A stretch of DNA of 64,000 nucleotides from Acanthosoma haemorrhoidale (taxonomy: Eukaryota; Arthropoda; Insecta; Hemiptera; Acanthosomatidae): positions 49,807,239-49,871,238 of the forward strand of contig OV884012.1 in NCBI GenBank assembly GCA_930367205.1, in the 5' to 3' direction. Of this stretch, positions 48,046-60,804 are shown one piece after another. The position numbers were made by a program, and so were the translations under genes. Each line of letters begins with the position of its first letter. The stretch's first letter is position 1. The notes beneath the pieces were generated by a model. It was not told the origin of the DNA and did no database searches. It saw only the letters and a program-made list of their open reading frames with translations.

Positions 48046-51000
48046 GCAATAGGAATAGCAGTGTCATCGATTTAAAGTGTAATTTAAAATTTAAAATGTA
48101 GTAATATCATCCTGAAAAAAGTGGCATAGAAGGCCATAAAATACAATTTGACATTAAATCTTGAACAATGTAGTTCATCATACATATTATAAATCATACA
48201 AAATTCATTCAAATACAATAATATATATAATAAATGTCTCTAACTGTCCAAAGATTAAAAATACGTCTAAAATTACAATTTTACAAAGTACTTCCTTCGG
48301 CCGTCTCCAAAATACATAGTAAAAAATCGTAAAAAATTAAATGAATCTATAATTTCAAATATTAGGAACCCGAAGTAAAGGAAAAAGTACATATGAAATG
48401 TATAATATCTGGATTGTACTATTGTAGTAAATATCAAGTGACATAGATAGTTATTTTAATTTGAAATTTATAAATTGTAATGTTTCGCGCTGGCCGGCAA
48501 GGTGACTGTATTTATGTACAACTTGTAAAGACATTGAATCTAATAGTTTCTGATTGGATGCCTGCTCCCGTGCATTTGACACCATGTTCTTGTGAATGAC
48601 GGATTAAGCGTCGGTTAATACTCTGACGGTCACACGGTTCTCTATTAATGTTTCTGAGTCTTGCAAAAATTTGACAAGAGATTTTTCTGCAGCCAATTCT
48701 TTTCCTTTCTTTCCTAATTCCTCATTTTCTTCTAAAACCTCCATTTCCAACCCTTCACCAGGTTATGTATCAATATGAGCTTTGCCAGATATTAGCTTTA
48801 TTACTTTATTTCATTTCCTACCCTTATCTGAGCCTACGAGTAAACTCAAACCTTAGGTCTGAGGGCAACCCTTTCATATCCCTACCCAACTGAAGCAGCC
48901 AGACTAAACCGTATTACCGACTATGGTAGGGACGCTGTATTTGGTTATGCTTTCTTTTAAAATGAACTGAGCCCTCACTCAATGATTGCTTCCTGCTACA
49001 TCTCATCCATTCCGTACACCCTCCTCTACTCACTAACCACCCCAGCCAGCAATTTCCTTTCAAGAAAAGTCAATGGGGCGAAATGGGGGAGGGTCTCTAC
49101 ATCCAGGCACACTCAGTTTCTCCCAAAGAATACTCTCGACAGAGCACTAATTACACTGTTGGCTCAGCAGATCTCCTCTTCAACCAGGCCTCTTCAACGT
49201 TGATCATTTGATTAGGCTACGCTGAATACAAGTTCAAAAATTTCCGACAGGGTAATCGTAACCTTGTTAATGAAAACTTCCTGGACTCAGGTTGCACGAA
49301 ACAATTCAGCTTAGCGACTGAAACCCTTTTTTTAACATCCCTCCCTTGACTATTATTAAATTATCTTTATACTTTGAGAAAATCTCGGATGTTGTCTATG
49401 GACATCCAATGGTTTGAATTAGGCCTAAATTAAAATTGTTGTGTTTTCTGTATAATACGAGACACTAAGTTGTTTAGTTATATATTAATCTAATTTAATA
49501 GATTTTACGTTACAGGTTGATAGTTTAAAACTACCTTATGTCATTAAGGTTAAGACACTTAACTTTTTCTTCAGGACGTGTCTTGGGAACTTTTATTTTA
49601 TCGAAAGATAATCAGATATTAATGTCTAAAAATGAACCAGTCGTACATCTAAAAAAAACAAAGAAATGTTTGTAACAATACTTCTTGACACTAATTTTTT
49701 TATATTTTTTTTTTAATATCAATTATTAAAATTTTCAAGCTAAATTTTTTTACGATAATCTAGATTAGTCATAATTATCGGCAGTGTACATGATATGTGA
49801 TGTACATGTCGATATAAGCTGATTTTTTTTTGGTTAAAATACTATTTATTTGTTAAATTTATTTGCCGACCGCAACCACATTGTGCGAAGCACCTTTATG
49901 GCTTACCAGAACCATAGTATACCAGGTCGATGACCTATAGGTTTAAATTAGATAAATTAAATAGCAGTACATTTACAATGTAAAAAAAAATAACACATTG
50001 GTTGTATTAGATTACGAAGAGATATTTATATCTAAATTGTTATGAAAATTAATTATTATTTCATTTTTTAAATGTCCATTCAAAATTATCGTATTGCTTT
50101 AACCAGTATATATTCTGCCCCTTATTTATTTTATTTTTGCTTCTGATCAGCTAGAATTAGCCAATCCACGATCACGTACCTTTGACCGAATTGTGTCAAT
50201 TTAGCGTGGTGGAGTGGCGCCTTCATACAAGACGTAACTGGTGAGTTTGGTTCGGCCGTTCCTCAAGGTCTTAAAATAAAATAGAAAAGAATATAAAAAA
50301 CTAATTAAACGAGAAAAGAGTCTGGCCTACTATAAGATTTCTTTAACTGTAAGATTTTTCAAGTTAGAAACTTTTTGAGGTTGTAAGTTTTTTTTTTCAT
50401 CATTCAACATTGAAAACGCTAACGCAAAGATTATTTCAAAAACGGTTTCTTATAAATACATGAGTATAGGTATTACTTTTCGATATGAACATTTAGCCGG
50501 AACAAGATCGCAACGTTGATTCACATCTGCCCTACCACCGAACACAAAGAATTATTTCTTATATTCATTCCGAATTATAATTCTTATTTTTATTCATAAC
50601 CTTTTGTATATTAAATGATTAATGTTGTCAATATTCTCCAGTCTAAAAAATACTTATATCATACTTCTAGAATAGTTCTTATAAACTAAAAAAAAAATAC
50701 AATAATCTTTGCACTATTTTTCGAGCTATTCTTCGTTTTTTAGAATAACAGACAAATTTGTTTTTCTTCTGAGCACTGCTTCGTTTATTTGAATAGTTCA
50801 AAATATTTATTGCGTAACCCTACTACCTTCCGTAGTCTGTAATGGGTCCAGATATAAAAATAAAGAAAGCCTTAGCAACCAGGTGAAGCATTCCCACAAC
50901 TGAAGATTATAAAAACGGATGGGAAAAAAGAGCGAATGGGGGTTACCTTAAAATACGAGGACATAACAAGAGGATTAAACACGTCCTATCTTGACAAAAA

Positions 51001-51648
51001 TCAATATTGAACTCCATTGATAGCCTTCAATGATGCCTGAAACGACAATCCGCCAAAATCCCCACCTCTGACCCGCACCACACGCTCTACCCCACGGAAT
51101 AGGTTGGCCAAAGCCGATTAGGGCTGCCCTTTAAAGTTGCTTGTGATTTTTTGTGGCAACACGGAAGGGTAAGCCGCTGTTTACAATCGGATTGACTGCA
51201 AGAGCGATGCAGCCAAGGTGTGTTGTGACAGGCAGATGGCGCAGTCACAAAGCTCTAACGTCCTCTCATTGTGTCTACTGGCCACAAAGAGACCTCGCTT
51301 CCAATGATACATCGCTCCCTGAGAGTTTAGGAAACCCCTACCTGGCTAACTTGTGTCACACTGGGTTCCACATCACAGAAAAAAGAGGAACGAAAAAATT
51401 AATAATTTATAGTTATGGAAAAAAAAATAACGATGTGCCAACCAACGAAAAATGATTTTTAATAACGTGGGACTGTAACGTTTACTTATTCACAGTCTAA
51501 ATCGTTTCATATTTATAATCACACGTTATAATACTACATCTCATTAATATGATCTCAGTGTAATACATTAATTACGAAATATACTACCGTCCTACTCTCA
51601 CACTGGGGGTAGAAAATATTAATGTAAAAATAATCTTATCTTTTTTTA
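48046..51648. other. Long non-coding stretch, no recognised genes
   Basis: Mostly AT-rich. Balanced patches at 48880-49210 and 51040-51360 contain short open frames (48982-49203 and 51153-51455, plus) that resemble nothing I know. Confidence 0.35.
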
Positions 51649-52190
51649 CTCCTGGGGCCTATAACCTATACACCACTGATGTCCCCTCTACCCCCAATAC
51701 CTTTTTGGCAACATTTGCAGATGACACTGCATTCCTGTCATTCCCCGCAGACCCCGATACAGTATCCCACAACCTTCAAAAACACCTTGATGAGATCAAG
51801 TGTTGGTGCAACTAATGGCAGATCAAGGTCAATGAAGCAAAATTTTCCCACATTACCTTAACCTCTACCGCAAGTCCTGCCCACTATTTTTTTTAATTCC
51901 ATCCTTCTTCCTGTATCCAAGACAGTACGGTATTTATGCTTCCATCTCGACAGAAGGCTGATATGGAACCCCTCGTATGTGTAAAAAGTAGGGTAACTAA
52001 AAAGTCAAGAACTAAACAGATAAGAAAACTATACAGGCTACTTCGAAAGGCACCCTGTCTTAAACATATAATACATACATATAAATTACTAATTTACAAA
52101 GTTATACTAACTCGGATTTATACTACTAATACGGAACAGACCTATGAAGTACAGCAATATTGTCGAACAACAAGCATATCCAATCCTTTA
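51649..52190 (+). mobile_element. Jockey-A copy 7: reverse transcriptase remnant without 3' end
   Basis: Plus strand. It starts within the palm: TTDVPSTPNTFLATFADDTA (51677-51735) includes the catalytic F-A-D-D box. It continues with MADQGQ-type sequence after a TAA, the thumb region, then KLLIYKVILTRIYTT (52083-52127) matching NKLLIYKVILEPIWT of copy 1. It stops near 52190 where homology with copy 1 ends. It has several stops and frameshifts, plus a small deletion at 51660 relative to copy 2. The 3' untranslated region is absent, so it is a piece cut by later rearrangement, not a simple 5' truncation. Confidence 0.8.
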
Positions 52191-55060
52191 ATCAAATCTT
52201 ATTTCAATTAAAAACCTTAAGTAATATGACAAGAAATCTGTTAGTTCTCACATTTTTTGTTATGTATGTTTGTACTAGTAAATTATGGTTCATTGCGTGA
52301 AGGCAAGGGCTCAGCTAATAAACAGACTAGGTTTGCACAACCTGTGGGCCAAAGTGCAAGTCTGCCATGACTGCTGGTCAATGCCCATAATTTCAGAGCG
52401 TTTATGGTCTTTATCAACCATTGGAAGAAACTAAAAATTTCAGAGCTGGACATTTCATGACAACTAGAACAGCATCACTTCATGGGTATTTTGAACAATC
52501 TTGACCTTAATAATGATATTTATTGAGAAATTATCATTATAAACACTTCGTGTGTATGTTCATATGCGGTTTTAAAGACATGCATTCTCTGCAGTATCAC
52601 CAGTACGTACACCCTTATTGTTAATTTTTAAATAATGTTTGAAGACGTGGCAGAGAGATCATAACAGCTGAAACTCTTACAATCGTCATTCCTATGTCCG
52701 CGAACCTTCCACATTCTGGATGTGAACTTGAAGACGAAAAATATATGTTAAATTAATATTTGATTTACGTACTCATTTGTATCCCTGAATCGAGGCATTC
52801 CTTGAATAATCACTGTGACTTAATCACTATTAATTACTTCCAGAAAAGTATGGTTACTCTCTTCTTCTTTCGTCAGGATATTACTTTATAATAAATCGGT
52901 TTTCTGCCAACCTCCTAGATTTAAAAATACATCATCCTTAACGTATGAAGAGGTTAAAATGTGCTTCCTTTTTTTTTTCTTCATTTGGTGTTAGCGTTTA
53001 AGGCAAAGTAACACAAACAGGATACGTTAACATTGGAAAGGATTGTTTCAGGAAGAGTTTGATAGTAGGTTCATTTATGTCCTTCTTAGTCATGAGGGAT
53101 AGCACAGTTTAGACCATAACTCCCGTGGCAATACAGTACAGTAAATACAGTATATTATATTCATATATTTATTGCTTGCTCATGGTATTTAGTCCTTTCG
53201 GCCCAACCATGGCTCAATTTACCATATTTGTGCTAAGGAGCGCATGTTGTCGTCGAGAGGTATTGCCAGGTTACAGTTCTTCTGACAGAGAACGCGCAAT
53301 TCAAAATTGACCTTTACATATGTACAAATGGCTGTCATTTCCAATCTAATTAGTTTTAGTACAAACAAATTATAAGTCCCAAAACTGCTCACCTTACATG
53401 CTTTAATAATCATGATTCCATCAAGTGCTTACATTTCTACATCTATTGAAAGTACATGGGTTTTACCTCTGTCCTTATCGGTCGTATTCAATCTAATTTG
53501 ATATCTCCAACGGCTTGGCATAATGTATGATAACCAACTGAAACATCTTCCGCGGTCTACAAGGACCACTAAAACGGTTGCCCAACTTCTTGGCTTTATT
53601 GCCGACCGGCGGTCCTGGGTATAATGGAATCCTCCTCCACCTGGACACCTGCTCCGCAAACACTTTAACTTTTAAACACCAATCGCACTTTTTATTGCGC
53701 CGTCCACTCGCCTGTAATTTATACACCGGTTGAAGGGGGGGGGGAACATTTTCCCCGGGATTTAAAACTCAACTGTAGAGCCCACATAACCCTAAATCTC
53801 CGACCGGGGCCACACTTAAACGGACCCAACCCTGAATAAAAAATGTTAACCTTATTTATTACGGCTGTTACACGGAGATCTTAATAAAAAAACAGTAAAG
53901 GTTCAATTATGCAATTACCATTAAAAAAAATATCAACAAAAAGAGGTCTTGTTACACAAATGTCAATTTGGTTTCACATTTTTTATAATAGGAGCCCGGA
54001 AGTGATGGGTACGGCCCAATTAGATTGGACAAAAGTCACTGGGGGATTTTAATTGCCTGATGACCCAGCAGGATTAAGCATAAACGATCCACATGAGATC
54101 TGACCTTACAATCAATCGGTTAGCGCTTGAGAATGACGGTTTTCGACTCAAGGCGAACACTCCCACACAAATGTTTTTTCTATTAAATTAAATCTATAAA
54201 ATATACGAGGTCCTCGTTAGGAATGGTGCTTGGTACATGTATTATGATTTACAATATATAATACACGTTCCAGCCTTCAGAGCTCATTGGTTTGTAAGCT
54301 ACATGTACCAATTGCAGCATTTTAACATTATTAAATATACAGTACCCGTCATTTCTTCTTAAAAGTCTCTCTAAATTTAATATTTAGCCGGATAAGCGGA
54401 TGAAAATATGTTACGAATAATCAAATGTTTTCTGCACATATATTATTATTTTTTAAGCTCAACATGATTCAAACAAGGGAAGTAGGCTATTTTTTTGTTT
54501 AAATCATTTTTATTCTACAATTTTTATTTCTTAAGCTGTTATTGTGTCCTGTCATGGTTTGTTAGCTACAATGAGAGTTGCCTGTATTTTTAGCTTAGGT
54601 ATTATATTTTCCTCACATGTCACATGTCAAAACAAAACGATTACAAAAAAAAAAGAGATCATTTCAACAGTCATACAATATCACACTCGTTTGTATATGG
54701 ATAACTAGTTTGCATCATTACATATTATATAAATAAATAAAATGTATTATAATTATATTTAGCTTGCAACTTTCGTTTCACAGACCCGGGTTCAATTTGT
54801 CTCCTTATAGGATTTTTCTGAAGGGAAGGGTCTGGTCGGGGGCTTCATTTAGCTTTGTGAGGGCGAATGTATAGCTCACTGAATAAATAATTAGCAAGTC
54901 CGGATGAGAAAACCAAGATAAAGGTTAAAACGAAAAAGCTGTTTAATTTTTATTTTCTTACATATCCTTGGCCTGAACAGTTTACTACAGTGATAAAATT
55001 ATACAAGTATATAAATATTTAACAAAAATAGTCGGCCAAAGGAGTAATAAAAAATGTCTC
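52191..55060. other. Non-coding stretch, no recognised genes
   Basis: AT-rich with a balanced block at 53460-53830 (G9 run at 53736-53744; minus frames 53429-53726 unrecognised). 54090-54170 has a weakly tRNA-like segment (TCGGTTAGCGCTTGAG), too poor to call. Confidence 0.35.
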
Positions 55061-55176
55061 TTAGGACCTGGTCCGAATGAAATCGCCGAATGAGTGGGCT
55101 ACTTAGATTTATGCTTAGGATCTGGTCCGAATGAAATCGCCGAATGAGTTGGTTACTTAGATTTATGCTTAGGATC
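55061..55176. repeat. 54-bp tandem repeat (two full units)
   Basis: Units start at TTAGGACCTGGTCCGAATGA (55061-55114) and TTAGGATCTGGTCCGAATGA (55115-55168), with a third start TTAGGATC at 55169. The two full units differ at about three positions (C/T, GG/TT-type changes), so the duplication is fairly recent. Confidence 0.92.
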
Positions 55177-55194
55177 CGCTCAGATAGTCACATT

Positions 55195-55480
55195 TCGCAG
55201 CCCATCTCCGAGTTGGGATGACTATACTTTTGTCCGTCGCAGATCCTGCCTTGGTTCCTTTCTCTTCAATGCTATCATGACTAAACAGCCCCCTTATCTC
55301 CACAGCTTCCTCCAATACAAGTAAGCTTTCAAGTCTTGTAACAATAGATGCCGACCATCCGACCTGTATTTCCCACCCCACAAATCTACTTCTATAGACC
55401 GTTTTTGTCTTATCTGTGCTAGAAACCTTTGATACTTTATTCCTCTCCCACACCCCTCGCCAACTCGCCAAAGCTTTAAT
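55195..55480 (+). mobile_element. LINE-E copy 3: ORF2 C-terminus (best copy)
   Basis: Plus strand. From about 55240 the frame reads NAIMTKQPPYLHSFLQYK, a stop, then AFKSCNNRCRPSDLYFPPHK and STSIDRFCLICARNL. This fits the usual ORF2 ending: a P-P-Y-L...L segment, R-S-[DS]-x-L-Y-[VF]-P-P-x-K, then D-R-S-F-x...A...LW. Nucleotide homology links it to copies at 36.1 and 47.1 kb. It is directly preceded by the 54-bp tandem repeat. Clade not assigned. Non-functional. Confidence 0.62.
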
Positions 55481-55865
55481 ATAGATTTTACCAGCTGCTT
55501 ATCTTACTTCAATCACAATTCATTATGATTTTTAAAGAATTTTGTGCATTCTCTATTATAACATATTACCCACCAACATTTAGGAATGTTTCCCCCTATA
55601 ATCATTCCTATTTATTCTTTATTAATGGTATACCGCTAGTTCATTGAATTCGTCATATATGTGCATAGGTCCATTATAGTCTAACATTATCAGAGAAATT
55701 TCGGTTATTTTGTCAGCTAGATATATTTATTTGTACCTTGCTGTTTATCTTTATAGACAATGTCTTAAAATAAAGTGTTTTTTATCATTAATTCATTCGA
55801 AAAAAGCGCGTTCCTTGATAAAATAGGAGAATATTATGAAAGCATCAGCTGGAAAGAGTGACTAG
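55481..55865. other. AT-rich non-coding
   Basis: Nothing recognised. Confidence 0.4.
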
Positions 55866-55869
55866 TGAA

Positions 55870-56290
55870 AATTTGCATTTTCAGCATCGCTATCCCGAGC
55901 GCGATTGATTCCATCCGAGGCAGAGAGACGGGACTGAAATATTAAGCCGACATACTGGAACAGAACGGACCCCAGGGCTAAGTGGATTAGCCCTTTTCAA
56001 AATTCAAAGGGCCCCTGATTTAGCGGACCACTAAAAGACCCCAGCCTGCAGGGTATGTTTGCTGTAGTGGAAGAAGTCCGTACGTACAGAGAGTTCTCTC
56101 TCCCTCTCTCTCTAGAGCGGGACTCGGGGCTAATCTCTCTAATGGTGGCACAGTCGATTGATTCCGCTCTTCAATCGGCATCATTAATAAGCTTTGTTTG
56201 CTCCTTTGTATGCTGATCAAACGGAGCAAGGACCATCTCTTAATCATGCTCGGAGGTATTTTTGTTTGTTTGTTTAAGCTAATACACATT
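55870..56290. promoter_or_regulatory. GC-richer, motif-dense island (candidate cis-element)
   Basis: The right half (56150-56260) packs several developmental-type motifs: TCGATTGATT (Exd/Hox-like), CATTAATAAG (homeodomain), CTTTGTTTGC (forkhead-like), CCTTTGTATGC (Sox next to a POU-like ATGC) and TGATCAAACG (TCF-like). The left half includes a CTCTCTCTCTCTAG tract near 56105. The open frame 56020-56289 (minus) has no family signature. Motifs were matched by eye and have no statistical support, so this is a candidate only. Confidence 0.25.
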
Positions 56291-56464
56291 CTTCACATCA
56301 ACTTCACAAAACAATGAACTCATTTTTTAAATCGTGTAGCAACCACATGACGGATAACTTGTTTTGTGTCAGTTGTCTACTATAAATTTGAGTTAGCGAT
56401 GAGAGAGTGGCTACTTTTATGTAACATTGATACAACCTATCTGAAATTTTATTTATGTACACAA

Positions 56465-56692
56465 ACTTCTTTATTGTGATAAAATTACAATCTGCCTTAT
56501 TGGGCAATAAGTAATTGAGATAAATGTTCTCATTCATACCATTTTTACAACTTTCATTCACTCGCTAATTCATACAGTATTTACAAACAGCCCGGAAACC
56601 TCCCAAATCTAGATGGTTGAGACCTCCCCCGAATGCGAAATAGGAGGCTTGGGAAGTCGGGAAGTCCCCCAAGCTATTCCGTCAGCCGGAAC
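56465..56692 (-). mobile_element. Jockey-A copy 8 (3' untranslated region)
   Basis: The plus strand shows CTTTATTGTGATAAAATTAC then AATCTGCCTTATTGGGCAAT, the CATTCACTCGCTAATTCAT block, then a shortened GC-rich UTR ending CCGTCAGCCGG near 56690. An extra GTCGGGAA duplication is present near 56655. No coding part. A 5-bp AACTT at each edge (56463 and 56691) may be what remains of a target-site duplication. Confidence 0.82.
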
Positions 56693-57579
56693 TTGATGAC
56701 TTTTTTTAACAAATATAAACTAACTAATATAGTGATTACTTTTTACTTAAAATATCGGGTACGTTTCGTAGACTTATTAGATTGATTTATCATAAGCCAG
56801 ATAAGATGCTTTTCATGTACTTTAACATAATTTATTTCAATGATATTCCAACAAATATAGTTTTGAAAGTCACATTACTTACAATCACGAAGTTCCAGTA
56901 GAGTGTTTCATTGATTTTTTAGCTTACCTATGAATTTATAGTTTTTATATTTCTTAAAAAAGTTATGACTGAGTTGGTTTAACGAAAAAATACCAATCAC
57001 AATCATGAAACATACTGTTCCACAAATATCTCTAAGAAATAAAAAACATCCTGTGATTTATATCTCTTTTTCAAAGTTCTTTCAAAGTGATTTTATATCT
57101 CTTTCAAAGTTTTCTTCATATTCAAGGGTTCGAGCTGTTGGTAATTATACTACTTGCCGGGTTGGCTACCCAAATGAAACTTTTGGGTGCAAGTGAATCA
57201 AGCTGTTGGGAAACAGGTGTTTTATTGCTTAATACGCACACTCCGTATCAGCACCAAAAATATCAAAAATATGTCTGGTTATCGTTTCCATGCTCATTAG
57301 TTCCTTCATATTTGTGTTTCCTTTAAATACAATTTAGCTAATTATTGATGAGAAAAATTTTCAGGCGACAAAATTTTTAAAAACCATAATTTACTACTGA
57401 TAAACCACTTGCTACTGATCTAGTTCAACAAGGTCCAAAACGATTGAAAAAAAAAAAAAAAAAATTCCAGACAAGACACGATCGATTTCAATTTTCCAGC
57501 AAAATCTTGGAGCTGCGATTTATGAAGAATATACATGTATAACATTGCGGAGTTGAGCCAGATTTTGAAGATTCATCGT
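56693..57579. other. AT-rich non-coding
   Basis: A local duplication of TATCTCTTT(TT)CAAAGTT words occurs at 57060-57110. An A run lies at 57447-57463. Overlapping frames (57005-57326) are unrecognised. Confidence 0.4.
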
Positions 57580-57662
57580 GGATCTCCGATTCAAGTGCTT
57601 ACTCTGTCTGAGATTGCTTAACCCTCCACATCGGATAGACGTTTAACCTATTCGGCTACAAT
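57580..57662 (-). pseudogene. tRNA-like or tRNA-derived SINE remnant
   Basis: On the minus strand TAGCCGAATAGG (57658-57647) fits the A-box consensus TRGCNNARYNGG completely, and ACTTGAATCG (57596-57587) lies where a B-box would be, with mismatches. No proper anticodon stem was found. Likely a decayed tRNA-derived SINE; uncertain. Confidence 0.33.
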
Positions 57663-60334
57663 GAAGGTGTCCACTATAAAAATATATAATCAATAAATAA
57701 TGAAAACCTCCTAACACTCAATTTTCATAGTTGTTAGAAGGCATAAGGCAGAGAACTGTCCTCACCTTTTCCTGAATTATTAGGCCCTTTGTAAAATCCT
57801 GTATTTCAAACTCAGAACTTATGCATGCATTCGTGAGCTTGTGTGTGTGTGTTCTATGCACTTAAATACGATTACTCTTTCACGTTTAAATGTTTATTTA
57901 TATTTTGGGAAACGAAATTTACACCATGATTGATGTAACAAGATTAGTCAATAAAAAAATAATTGTAGGAATGATGTAAAAAACCAGTGATTCTTGAATA
58001 ACCTAGCACTTATTTTCATTGTTGATAGCTTTTTCTATAGCGGTGTCCATTTTTCCCATGAATTCTGCACTCAATATTCATGAAAAAAAAAAATATCTGC
58101 ACTGAAATCAATATTTTGTTGAAACTGTATTATTTTACACAGTTTTAATCTCCCACTATAATCTATTGAGTAGGAAACCAGACCCCCTCCTGGTCGGTAG
58201 CATCATTATCACTTGATATTACCAGCGTAAGGTGTTCATAAAATACTGATTTATGGACAAACGATGGTATTAATGAATTGATATAAAGTGAACCCACAAC
58301 TCGCCTACACACCCTAGTCGTCACCACACATCGCAGGTGATGGTCACTCTCCAGCTCATTCCTGAGTTCAAAGTGAATGAGCTTATTTTTGTGCAGAATT
58401 CAACAGATCCGGTCTCATTTCTAATGTTTTTTAAGGTTATAAGATGGCTTATCACCCTAATAAAGAATAAATTACGCCATATTGTAGCTTTTTCCTTCTG
58501 TTTGGAACCCAGTGCCATCGAAGGGTGTCTCCAGAAGAGAGAGGGGTTATAGAGGTGATATAGCCGGGACTGGCTGGAGGCAAATCGACTTAGTGGCGGT
58601 TGATATACATTGAGATAAATGCAGCAGCCTAACTATAATAGATGTGGGTCCCTGAGAGCGAGGTAAGCCTGGAACCTTCCATCCCTCACATTAGGGACCA
58701 CTTCTGACATTCAGCAGAGAAGCTGATGTCCCTTAAGGCGCACGTGAGCATTAAAGTTATAGCAGGACCACACTAATGTAGCATCAGTGAGATAAATCTT
58801 GACGGCCGATTTGAACGGCTTCAACTATCATCCAATACATTTCTCGACACTCGTATCGTCATACTCTACGACATCGATACTTAAACATTATCTCTCGGCC
58901 AGCTCACTTGGACTGGAAGAAGGATATTTTTGTGAGCACTATTCAATTACTATATAATACATATTTTATAAACATTTATTTTTTTCATGTAAATTTATTG
59001 CGAATAAGGAATTAATAAGCTCTTAAATCACAATTATTAATCTTGTCTAAACTAATTGTTATTCTGCAACTAATGAACTTTCTAACTCAAAATGTAAAAT
59101 AAGAATTATTATTTGATACAAACCAAATAAACGAAATCAGTAATAACACAAAAATTACCCATGAATGAATATAGAATAATAGTAAATAATTACTAAAATA
59201 CTGATAATTAATATGTCCGAGTAAAACTGTTCAGTTCAGCCTCCACATTTATTTAATTAAACCTTTGTATGCTTTCGAAGCACTACATCACCATTTTTTG
59301 GTTGAAACAGTATATTATTATAATTTTATGCTTTTTATTACACAGGCTAGTTACTTGGTAATAGTTAGTTACTAGTAGGAGATAACGCATGACCAGTCAC
59401 TGGAAGATCCCGGTGCTTGAGGTGTGTATTTTTCCCCTTTCTCTCTTTAATTAATTTGATCGTTACTTTTATTTGTAATACATCTTCTGATTGGAGGTAA
59501 AAGTCACCAGTTAACAAAATCCAAAATTTTCAGAAGAGCAAAAAAACCTAAACACGCTCGTTAAAAATCAGGAATTGTCAACTCACTTGAAATTTATACT
59601 CCGTTACTTTTTTCAACCCAATTATATTGTTTTTATTTAATTATATTAACTTTTCTGAAACTTACACAATACTCAACGGGCATTTAAAGTCGATTCGCAA
59701 TTAATGAATTTTACCTTCCAATAATATTTCATATAATGTTACTTGGTATTAGTGAAATAATATAGATTTCCTTGTTATAACCTGTTTTATTAAAACCAAG
59801 TAAATGTAATAAAAATAAAAAACTGAACATAGATTTACGATAATATAAAATAAAAATGTGATAAAATCTCAAATTTAGTTATTTGTTCAATCTTAATCAC
59901 TCCGATAACCAACACAGAACCCAGAGCTCTTTCATCCTATGTTTCTCGTGCAATAGATGTCTATACCATTGTTTCACTTCCTCTGGGATTATTCCCTTAT
60001 CACAAAGTTGGATTAAGTATTTTTTCTTAGCTTACATAATTGCATTTGGGTGCTATAGGCAGGGACACGAGGGAAAAAACCATCATTATAGGTTCGTAGC
60101 CTTCCTCGATGTGATGAGGTAGTAAGTATTATCTAAAGTATTTTAGTTGTCTTTGTGGCCATATGCATATAATATTTTATAGACCTCCATTTTAAAAAAA
60201 TGTAATCTTTTAATGTTTAAGCAATAAACTTTGTTTTCATGTTTATCAATCTTTCTGCTTTTCAGTATACTTGATTTTCATAAATCGTAGCAACCAGTGA
60301 ACTTCAGTTTGATGCTTTTGTAAGCAGTGTTTTT
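57663..60334. other. Long non-coding stretch, no recognised genes
   Basis: AT-rich apart from 58480-58900, which is balanced and holds no recognisable exon. Frames at 58321-58552 and 59883-60122 are unassigned. Confidence 0.38.
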
Positions 60335-60444
60335 TTTTTCAGTTCTTTTTACTTTTATTCTTTCCTTTATTGTGCTAAAATTATAATCTGCCTTGCTAGG
60401 CAATAAGTAATTAAGATATACTATCATTCATACCTTTTTCAGTT
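60335..60444 (-). mobile_element. Jockey-A copy 9 (very short 3' end)
   Basis: Plus-strand CTTTATTGTGCTAAAATTAT, AATCTGCCTTGCTAGGCAAT, AAGTAATTAAGATATACTAT and CATTCATACC are the outermost about 80 bp of the family's 3' end. TTTTTCAGTT occurs on both sides (60335-60344 and 60435-60444), a probable 10-bp target-site duplication, although its T-rich part could be chance. Confidence 0.75.
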
Positions 60445-60700
60445 TTAGCTTCATCAAATATCCTTTCGTAACCGTCCATTCTAAAAGTTCTTGATTTTTC
60501 ATTTTCCTTTCTATAGTGGAATGAATTCCTTATAAGAATGGCTAGACTCTAAAAATTAGTGCTCGACCAGCTCTAAATGGCTTGAGATAACTACTTGTAC
60601 AGCAGAGCAGCGGTGACTTAATGGTTCCGGTTTTCTCCTAAATTTAATGTGTTTTAAAATAATGAAATTTCTTTTTTTTCAGGAGGTAGAATGGATAGAA
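60445..60700. other. AT-rich spacer between two opposed Jockey-A copies
   Basis: No feature recognised. Confidence 0.4.
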
Positions 60701-60804
60701 ATTTCATTACAATGAGTCCTACAAAACTCTTCATAATGATCTCAATATACTCTACATTTTTGAGATCATTATGAAGAGTTTTGTAGGACCAATTTTAATG
60801 AAAT
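60701..60804. repeat. Inverted repeat, 44-nt arms, 16-nt spacer
   Basis: Arm 1 is 60701-60744 and arm 2 is 60761-60804. The inner 29 bases (GTCCTACAAAACTCTTCATA...) are perfectly complementary, and the outer 15 have three mismatches. The sequence lies inside Jockey-A copy 10 and is not present as a palindrome in copy 1. Confidence 0.93.

Noticed and set aside
54090..54180. tRNA-like segment TCGGTTAGCGCTTGAG with TTTTCGACTC
   Set aside because: No acceptor or anticodon stem and a poor B-box; weaker than the other tRNA-like pieces.
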